NCBI GenBank assembly: GCA_964481385.1
Contig: CAYZTN010000024.1
Span: 1-18,529 of the forward strand
Length of the DNA: 18,529 nucleotides
Direction: 5' to 3'
Source of the DNA: UMGS1649 sp964481385
Lineage (GTDB): Bacteria > Bacillota > Clostridia > TANB77 > CAG-465
Positions within the stretch are counted from its first letter, which is position 1; every line of letters starts with the position of its first letter. Below, piece by piece: positions 14,107 through 18,529 of this stretch. Below the pieces are notes generated by a model. It did no database searches, was not told where the DNA came from, and was given only the letters and a program-made list of their open reading frames with translations. The position numbers and the translations under genes are program-made.

Positions 14107-14340
14107 TGTCAAAGCTGTCAAAGCTGTCATTTGGGACGTTTCGGGAGCACTGAAAAAATCGATATTTTAAAAAATTCAAACATTTAAATCAATGGTTTTT
14201 AGATTTTAAGTTTACCATAAATTCACTTTTTCAGCAGTCCCGGACGTTTCTAATTGACACTAATATAAAAGGTGTCAATTAGAAACGTCCCAAATGACAG
14301 CTTTGACAGCTTTGACAGCTTTGACAGCTTTGACAGCTTT
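14107..14340. mobile_element. Nested palindromic REP/MITE-like element
   Basis: A perfect 36-bp inverted repeat is formed by 14107-14142 and 14282-14317. Inside it, GGGAGCACTGAAAAA (14143-14157) pairs with TTTTTCAGCAGTCCC (14227-14241) at 12 of 15 positions. A second, perfect 19-bp hairpin, 14242-14260 with 14272-14290, shares its 3' arm with the right end of the outer repeat, so two folds compete. The outside of both ends is made of 9-bp tandem units. No protein is encoded; such elements are typically moved in trans, for example by Y1/REP-associated transposases, but no such gene is in view. It separates znuB from its terminator. Element edges are my estimate. Confidence 0.7.
14296..14340. 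repeat. Five tandem copies of GACAGCTTT
   Basis: GACAGCTTT repeats five times head to tail without change, at 14296, 14305, 14314, 14323 and 14332. The reverse-complement unit AAAGCTGTC occurs twice on the left side of the element (14111-14119, 14120-14128) with a partial third. The unequal copy number indicates expansion or contraction by slippage. On the minus strand it reads as Lys-Leu-Ser repeats, but no real gene is supported there. Confidence 0.85.
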
Positions 14341-14352
14341 GCTCCATCCGAC

Positions 14353-14391
14353 AAAAAGAACGTAAGAATTAAATTTCTTGCGTTCTTTTTT
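14353..14391. terminator. Strong terminator closing the znu operon
   Basis: AAAAAGAACGTAAGAA (14353-14368) pairs with TTCTTGCGTTCTTTTT (14375-14390) over 16 positions with a single G-U pair; loop TTAAAT, and the T-run continues to 14391. The A-rich 5' arm would also give a U-tract in the opposite direction. Bases 14392-14521 after it hold nothing I can name beyond a weak GTAAG/CTTAC hairpin near 14440-14455. Confidence 0.85.
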
Positions 14392-14521
14392 GGAGATACA
14401 TGCAATAAAAATAAATTAACAATTATTTTCATCTAACTGTAAGTTTTAAACCTTACATATTACATTATATTCTCAAAAAAACAATGTGTGTATAAATTAT
14501 TTAAATACTTTATTTTGTTAA

Positions 14522-14550
14522 GAATAATAACAATTTGTATGTCATATACT
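14522..14550 (+). promoter_or_regulatory. Candidate sigma-E-type sporulation promoter
   Basis: CATATACT (14543-14550) matches the sigma-E -10 pattern CATACANT at six of eight positions, and GAATAAT lies 14 bases upstream (14522-14528) as a loose -35. No good sigma-A promoter is seen for the next gene. A start near 14557 would leave about 18 bases before the ATG. The match is suggestive only. Confidence 0.4.
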
Positions 14551-14574
14551 GTAGTAAATGTAGGAGGAGAAGAA

Positions 14575-16098
14575 ATGTCAATAAATTTAAATAAAGAAGA
14601 ACTCATGTTAAGCAGGTATATTGCAAGAGATAAAACAACTACTTGGCTAGAACAAGAAGTATTAGTATCAGATATTAAGCCTGATGTTATGAAAATAATT
14701 AGAGTAGAAGCAGTACCTTTTATACAAGAATCTGAGGTAAATGATGGAACAATTAAAGTAAGTGGTAGAATAACTTACTACATATTATATCGTTCTATGG
14801 ATGGCGGTGCGTTAAAGGGAATAACCGCAGAATATCCATTTGCACAAACAATAAACACATCACAGGCAAAAGAAGGAATGAATTTAGATATAAATGTAGT
14901 AGCAAGAAACGTAATATATTCTTTGCCAAATGAAAGAAAAATAATGTTAAAGACTGAACTTGTATTTGACTATTCTGTTACAGATGTGGCGACTGTATCT
15001 TTACCAGTAAATATAGAAAATAGCGAGGGAATTGAATATCTTGTTACAAATGATATGTTTAGTAATGTAATAGCTGTAAAAAAAGAAAGCATAGAACTTG
15101 CCGAAGAAATAATATTGCCTGATGAGATGACTGGAATTGAAGAAATTGTAAAAGTAGCTTCTGAAATAAAAAACACGGATTACAAGGTAAGCTATAATAA
15201 AATTCTAGTAAAAGGGGACTTAAATTTAAGACTCATGTATATTAAAAGTGGTGAAACAAGCACGCTTGGAACATACGACTTAACAGTGCCTTTTGCCGGA
15301 ATGATTGAGTTTGAAAACATATCTGATTTATATAAATTCGACATAAAATATACGTTACAGAGCTTGCAACTTATCTTAAGTGGTGGAGAAAATAACGTAA
15401 TAAACGTACAGGGTTCAATACTTGCAAGAGCGATTATGTATGAAGAAAAAGATGTTGCACATATTTCGGATTTTTATAGCACAAATAAAGAGTTAATATA
15501 TAACTCAGAAAATGTAGCAGTTATTAAAAATAAAACTAGTTTGGAAAAAGATATAGCAATAAATGAAAGAATAGGTACACTAGATGAAAATAGCAGAATT
15601 ATAGAGTGCCAGGTGGATACAGCATATCTTGTGACAAGTGTGTCAGGTGGCAATTTATATATAAGTGGAAGTATAAAAGTGCCGGTCACATACGAAAACA
15701 CTTCAACAGGAGCAGTAGATTCTAAGACTTTTGATGTAGTGGTAGAAAGCTCAGTGCCACTAGGTAAAGAAGTGGAAGCATCTAATGTGATTACAACTTT
15801 TGATGTTATTAAAAAAGATATAACTATGAGTGGTGGTAATGTAGAAGCAAATATTACTTTAAGAGTAAAAGTGGATATTGAAAATATTGATAAAATAACT
15901 GTTATACAAGATATAGACGAACAAGATATAAACGAAAGTGATTTTGATAGCATGTACATATATATTGTTAAAAAAGGCGATACATTGTGGAGTATAGCTA
16001 AAAAGTATAAAACTACAGTAGCTAAAATTGCAAATGTTAACAATATAAATGACGAGAGCAAGATTGATGTGGGACAAAAATTACTTTTAATTAGGTAA
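14575..16098 (+). CDS. SPOCS (DUF3794) domain protein with C-terminal LysM
   Basis: A 507-residue protein built from repeated SPOCS/DUF3794 modules, about residues 35-115, 185-280 and 350-435 by eye, ending in a LysM domain at 463-507 (YIVKKGDTLWSIAKKYKTTV...GQKLLL). LysM binds peptidoglycan or chitin-like glycans; DUF3794 proteins are found in spore-forming clostridia and are associated with spore coat or cortex surfaces. No signal peptide is visible, consistent with assembly from the mother cell. ATG at 14575 is chosen because AGGAGGAGAAG directly precedes it and earlier in-frame starts add an unrelated hydrophobic segment. yunB follows after three bases, so they are likely one sporulation operon with the candidate sigma-E promoter. 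Confidence 0.88.
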   Translation: MSINLNKEELMLSRYIARDKTTTWLEQEVLVSDIKPDVMKIIRVEAVPFIQESEVNDGTIKVSGRITYYILYRSMDGGALKGITAEYPFAQTINTSQAKEGMNLDINVVARNVIYSLPNERKIMLKTELVFDYSVTDVATVSLPVNIENSEGIEYLVTNDMFSNVIAVKKESIELAEEIILPDEMTGIEEIVKVASEIKNTDYKVSYNKILVKGDLNLRLMYIKSGETSTLGTYDLTVPFAGMIEFENISDLYKFDIKYTLQSLQLILSGGENNVINVQGSILARAIMYEEKDVAHISDFYSTNKELIYNSENVAVIKNKTSLEKDIAINERIGTLDENSRIIECQVDTAYLVTSVSGGNLYISGSIKVPVTYENTSTGAVDSKTFDVVVESSVPLGKEVEASNVITTFDVIKKDITMSGGNVEANITLRVKVDIENIDKITVIQDIDEQDINESDFDSMYIYIVKKGDTLWSIAKKYKTTVAKIANVNNINDESKIDVGQKLLLIR

Positions 16099-16101
16099 TT
16101 T

Positions 16102-16779
16102 ATGAGATATAAATTTTATAAATTAGCTATAGGGCAAATGAAGAACAAAAGACTCATTGCCCTTTTTGTTATAGTTTCCATTTTGGTATCATATCTTGCG
16201 TTTAATATAAATAAGGAGATAATCCCTGCAATAAAAACTATTTGTGAAAGTAGAGCACAGGCACTTGCTCTTACGGTAACTTCAGAAGTCATTGAAGAAC
16301 ATATGATGGAGTTTAAATATGATAAATTAATGGATTTAAACTATAGTGAAAACGGAAAACTTACTACAATAAGCGCAAATATCTCTGAAATGAATAGGCT
16401 GTCAGCGACTATTGTAAAAGAAATTCAAGAAAGATTACTTAATTCTGGTGATGTTTTGGTAGAAGTACCGATTGGTAAACTTCTTGGTTGGTCTATTTTT
16501 TCAGGCTTTGGACCAAAGATAAATATTAAGCTTATACCGGCTGGAAATGTTGAAGCAGATTTTAAGACTGAGTTTTTGTCGCAAGGAATTAATCAAACAA
16601 AACACACAGTATACATAGAAATAAATACGGCAGTAAATATTGTGGCGCCGTTTACTAGTGATGCGATTGCCTCAAACAGTACGGTTACTGTTGCTGAAAC
16701 TGTTATTGTGGGAGATATACCAAATACGTATTTGGCTGTAGATGATAAAAACGCATTTAACGATTTAAATAATAATTGA
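16102..16779 (+). CDS. yunB: Sporulation protein YunB
   Basis: A 225-residue protein with one N-terminal membrane helix (about 19-37) and an outer domain. Family landmarks are AQALALTVTSEVI, the NGKLTTISANISEMNRL region, VEVPIGKLLGWSIFSGFGPKINIKLIPAG and TKHTVYIEINTAVNIVAPF. YunB is made under sigma-E in the Bacillus mother cell and is needed for full sporulation; its molecular role is unknown. It starts three bases after the SPOCS-LysM gene with only a weak upstream ribosome site (TTAGGTAA, 16091-16098), suggesting translational coupling. Its stop codon overlaps the -35 box of the next promoter. The tail is rich in Asp/Asn. Confidence 0.9.
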   Translation: MRYKFYKLAIGQMKNKRLIALFVIVSILVSYLAFNINKEIIPAIKTICESRAQALALTVTSEVIEEHMMEFKYDKLMDLNYSENGKLTTISANISEMNRLSATIVKEIQERLLNSGDVLVEVPIGKLLGWSIFSGFGPKINIKLIPAGNVEADFKTEFLSQGINQTKHTVYIEINTAVNIVAPFTSDAIASNSTVTVAETVIVGDIPNTYLAVDDKNAFNDLNNN

Positions 16780-16804
16780 CATAATTTTGTTTTTTTGGTA
16801 AAAT
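16776..16804 (+). promoter_or_regulatory. Sigma-A promoter for the GNAT gene
   Basis: Perfect TTGACA (16776-16781), 17-base spacer including a T-run, TAAAAT (16799-16804). The yunB stop codon TGA (16777-16779) lies inside the -35 box. Confidence 0.75.
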
Positions 16805-16834
16805 ATATTTGTAATTAAAAATTGGAGGGTTAAT

Positions 16835-17344
16835 ATGACTACATTAACGTCAAGAAGGCTGAGATTGCGGCCATTCAAAAGAGAAGATATTAACGAATTG
16901 TTTGAAATTATCCAGGATGATAAAATTAAAAAGTTCTTGCCGGGAATTCATACAGAATCAAAGGAGTTGCTGGCTGAAAATTTAGAGATCTATGTACATG
17001 CGAATTTTAGAGACGATATTTATTTTGCGATAACTGACATAGATACAAATAGGCTTATAGGAGGTATAGTGCTTGTAAGAACTTTAAAAAACAATATGGA
17101 GATATCATATTTTATTAGCAAGGAAAGAAGAGAAAAGGGCTTGATGTTCGAAGCTTTACAGACATTTTTGAAATGGTATAGATTGAGTAAATTTAAAAAT
17201 ACAATTGTGTTTTCTGTTTCAAAGAGTAATGATTCTTCTTTGTTTTTGTGTGCTAAGATGAACGAGTTGAGAATACCAATATTAAATATAGCGGAGGATA
17301 TCGATACGGTATATTATATTATAAGACCATGGTGCTTAACATAG
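16835..17344 (+). CDS. GNAT-family N-acetyltransferase (RimJ/RimL-like)
   Basis: A 169-residue acetyltransferase of the Acetyltransf_3 type, which transfers acetyl from acetyl-CoA to an amine. The N-terminus TSRRLRLRPFKREDINELFE is typical of RimJ/RimL-like enzymes. The acetyl-CoA loop is RREKGLMFEAL (98-108): the usual R-G-x-G-x-A/G pattern is relaxed, with Met where a small residue is common. The C-terminal part (LCAKMNELRIPILN) is divergent. The substrate cannot be predicted, and the gene could act in ribosomal protein modification or antibiotic or metabolite acetylation. GGAGGG (16824-16829) precedes the ATG. Single gene with its own promoter and terminator, convergent with rpsI. Confidence 0.82.
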   Translation: MTTLTSRRLRLRPFKREDINELFEIIQDDKIKKFLPGIHTESKELLAENLEIYVHANFRDDIYFAITDIDTNRLIGGIVLVRTLKNNMEISYFISKERREKGLMFEALQTFLKWYRLSKFKNTIVFSVSKSNDSSLFLCAKMNELRIPILNIAEDIDTVYYIIRPWCLT

Positions 17345-17345
17345 G

Positions 17346-17373
17346 AGAGCTGGCTTATTGCTGGCTCTTTTGT
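17346..17373 (+). terminator. Terminator after the GNAT gene
   Basis: AGAGCTGGC (17346-17354) pairs with GCTGGCTCT (17360-17368) over nine positions with two G-U pairs; loop TTATT, then TTTGTT. The hairpin begins two bases after the stop codon. Confidence 0.7.
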
Positions 17374-17420
17374 TAGTTACCGCCAAAAATTAGTGCATAT
17401 TCACAGATAGTTAAATATAG

Positions 17421-17456
17421 TAAAACCCACGAAACTTAAGTATTCCGTGGGTTTGT
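17421..17456 (-). terminator. Terminator after rpsI
   Basis: AAACCCACG (17423-17431) and CGTGGGTTT (17446-17454) form a perfect nine-bp stem. Read on the minus strand it lies just after the rpsI stop and its 3' arm ends in a TTTTA run. The 17375-17420 stretch between the two terminators shows nothing else. Confidence 0.75.
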
Positions 17457-17469
17457 ATATTCCAAAATA

Positions 17470-17877
17470 TTATCTCTTTGAGAATTGAGGTGCTTTTCTT
17501 GCTTTTTTAAGACCGTATTTTTTTCTTTCTTTAACACGTGAATCACGAGTAAGAAGGCCTGCTCTTTTAACTGCTGTCTTAACATCTCCATCAGTTGTAG
17601 CTAATGCTTTAGCTATACCGTGAGCGATAGCTCCTGCTTGTGCAGAGAAACCGCCACCTTTAACTGTTGCTATTACATCGTATTTTTCCATAGTATTTGC
17701 TACTGCAAAAGGTCTTGTAACTACTGCTTTTAAAGCGTCAAGAGAATAAACTTCGTCAAGAGGTTTTTCGTTAATAGTTATTTTGCCAGTTCCTGGAGTT
17801 ATTCTTACTCTAGCTACAGCAGATTTTCTTTTTCCAGTTGCATATATAAATTTATTTGTATTTTCTTTTTTTGCCAT
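17470..17877 (-). CDS. rpsI: Small ribosomal subunit protein uS9 (S9)
   Basis: A 135-residue ribosomal protein of the 30S head. The family motif FIYATGKRKSAVARVRI is near the N-terminus, VTRPFAVANT and GGGFSAQAGAIAHGIAKAL are in the middle, and the universal C-terminal tail ends in QFSKR, which reaches the tRNA sites of the ribosome. ATG at 17877 is preceded by GGGAGGT on the minus strand. It follows rplM by 15 bases in the conserved rplM-rpsI operon order. Confidence 0.98.
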   Translation of the reverse strand: MAKKENTNKFIYATGKRKSAVARVRITPGTGKITINEKPLDEVYSLDALKAVVTRPFAVANTMEKYDVIATVKGGGFSAQAGAIAHGIAKALATTDGDVKTAVKRAGLLTRDSRVKERKKYGLKKARKAPQFSKR

Positions 17878-17892
17878 GTCTCTTACCTCCCA

Positions 17893-18327
17893 CTAAAATT
17901 CCCATACTTCTGGTTTTTGAGCTTGTTGTTCGTGCTCTGCGCCTTCGTATACTCTTAATTTTGTTAACATTGCTCTACCTAAACTGTTTTTTGGTAGCAT
18001 ACCTTTAACTGCAATTGTTATAGCTTTTTTAGAATTTTTAGCCATCATATCTTTGGCTTTAACTTCTTTTAAACCTCCAATATATCCAGAGAAAGAAGTA
18101 TAAACTTTTTTGTTTAATTTATTTCCTGTTAATATAATTTTATCAGAATTTAATATGATAACGTTATCTCCACAGTCAATGTGAGTTGAATAAGTTGGTT
18201 TGTGCTTACCTTTCAATAATTTCGCTGCTTCTGCTGCTACTCTTCCTAAAGGTTTTCCTTCACCATCTATAATGTACCATTTTTTTACTATTTCATTAGC
18301 TTTTGCACTATATGTTTTATTGTTCAT
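17893..18327 (-). CDS. rplM: Large ribosomal subunit protein uL13 (L13)
   Basis: A 144-residue early-assembly 50S protein. Visible family motifs are KWYIIDGEGKPLGRVAAEAA, LLKGKHKPTYSTHIDCGD, the SGYIGGLK stretch and VKGMLPKNSLGRAMLTKLRVY; the C-terminal AEHEQQAQKPEV segment is also standard. Usual length is 142-148, so it is complete. ATG at 18327 is chosen over one at 18378 because GGGAGG (complement of 18336-18341) lies just upstream and the earlier start adds residues foreign to the family. It is first in the operon with rpsI, behind a consensus-like promoter and an approximately 100-base leader. Confidence 0.98.
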   Translation of the reverse strand: MNNKTYSAKANEIVKKWYIIDGEGKPLGRVAAEAAKLLKGKHKPTYSTHIDCGDNVIILNSDKIILTGNKLNKKVYTSFSGYIGGLKEVKAKDMMAKNSKKAITIAVKGMLPKNSLGRAMLTKLRVYEGAEHEQQAQKPEVWEF

Positions 18328-18350
18328 TAGATGTTCCTCCCTAAATTTTA

Positions 18351-18412
18351 AATAATTTTTAATAATCGCAAAAAACATAGTGATTTAAATAAAAAATTAC
18401 CGAAAAATTATT
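18351..18412 (-). promoter_or_regulatory. Possible structured leader of rplM
   Basis: On the minus strand AATAATTTTT (complement of 18403-18412) pairs perfectly with AAAAATTATT (complement of 18351-18360), closing a 42-base interior and ending about ten bases before the ribosome site. Ribosomal protein leaders, including an L13 leader, are known in Firmicutes, but the stem is all A/T and I cannot match it to that family. Confidence 0.3.
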
Positions 18413-18437
18413 CAAAACACATAAGCCTTGCCCATAT

Positions 18438-18466
18438 ATTGTACTACACTTTTCAAAAGATGTCAA
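18438..18466 (-). promoter_or_regulatory. Sigma-A promoter for rplM-rpsI
   Basis: On the minus strand TTGACA (18466-18461), 17-base spacer, TACAAT (18443-18438). The start would be near 18431. An eight-bp inverted repeat, AAGCCTTG (18423-18430) and CAAGGCTT (18468-18475), flanks the promoter. Confidence 0.85.
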
Positions 18467-18481
18467 CCAAGGCTTTTAAAA

Positions 18482-18509
18482 ATTGTAAAAAAACAACAAA
18501 ATTGTTGTT
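18482..18509 (-). terminator. Weak AT-rich terminator of a minus-strand gene beyond the right edge
   Basis: AACAACAA (18492-18499) and TTGTTGTT (18502-18509) form an eight-bp stem with a very short loop; on the minus strand it is followed by a run of about seven T. It would end a transcript entering from outside the window. Confidence 0.4.
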
Positions 18510-18529
18510 AACTCAAAAAATATGTGATA

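Noticed and set aside
14107..14340. CRISPR array
   Set aside because: Repeats are 9 bp with no spacers and no cas genes are near; the structure is palindromic.
14250..14432. Minus-strand reading frame with Lys-Leu-Ser repeats
   Set aside because: It is the translation of the 9-bp tandem repeat plus the terminator; no ribosome site or family resemblance.
14488..14574. Upstream ATG adding a hydrophobic N-terminus to the SPOCS-LysM protein
   Set aside because: No ribosome site precedes it, while AGGAGGAG lies right before ATG 14575, where family similarity begins.
15474..16061. Long minus-strand open frame opposite the SPOCS-LysM gene
   Set aside because: The plus frame matches SPOCS and LysM domains and has a strong ribosome site; the opposite frame shows only low-complexity residues.

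Overview
The window comes from an AT-rich, endospore-forming Firmicute, most likely a clostridial lineage. The reasons are the strong AGGAGG-type ribosome sites, TTGACA/TATAAT promoters with 17-bp spacers, and a dense set of sporulation genes: a YtaF/MntP-family membrane protein, YtfJ/GerW, a complete GerA-type germinant receptor operon, a SPOCS-LysM protein and YunB. No phage, CRISPR array, rRNA or tRNA is visible.

Layout, left to right. Bases 1-145 hold an imperfect palindromic repeat. Then come ytaF (146-682), an S41/PDZ carboxy-terminal processing protease (755-1975), veg (2136-2426), and a recA-recX-scpA run (2690-4962) behind a sigma-A promoter with a LexA-like operator. A DUF2953-like gene and ytfJ follow (5001-6032), then the germination operon in the order A-C-small protein-B (6112-10093). 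A lone DUF4143-type ATPase (10218-11510) sits behind an unusual array of three 23-bp-spaced repeats. Next is a znuACB-type metal ABC transporter operon (11634-14086) with a Fur-family-like palindrome over its -10 box. A 488-base gene-free stretch contains a nested palindromic REP/MITE-like element with 9-bp tandem repeats, followed by the terminator. A SPOCS-LysM gene and yunB (14575-16779) and a GNAT acetyltransferase (16835-17344) complete the plus strand. The convergent minus-strand operon rplM-rpsI (18327-17470) closes the window.

How it works together: housekeeping genes for DNA repair and chromosome segregation (recA, recX, scpA) run directly into spore genes. A terminator-shaped hairpin (4985-5030) lies exactly at that boundary and also covers the ribosome site and start of the first spore-side gene. 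The germinant receptor genes would make the inner-membrane complex sensing germinants; the SPOCS-LysM protein and YunB would act during spore assembly; the Ctp protease may act in sporulation signalling.

Most unusual points: the iteron-like array before the DUF4143 ATPase; the terminator/RBS-sequestering hairpin at 4985-5030; the missing scpB beside scpA; a GerKC-like subunit with no lipobox cysteine; a GerKD-like two-helix small protein inside the receptor operon; and related GGAC/TTGACAC palindromes at 31-110 and 14107-14340. All identifications are from reading the sequence; no database search was run.
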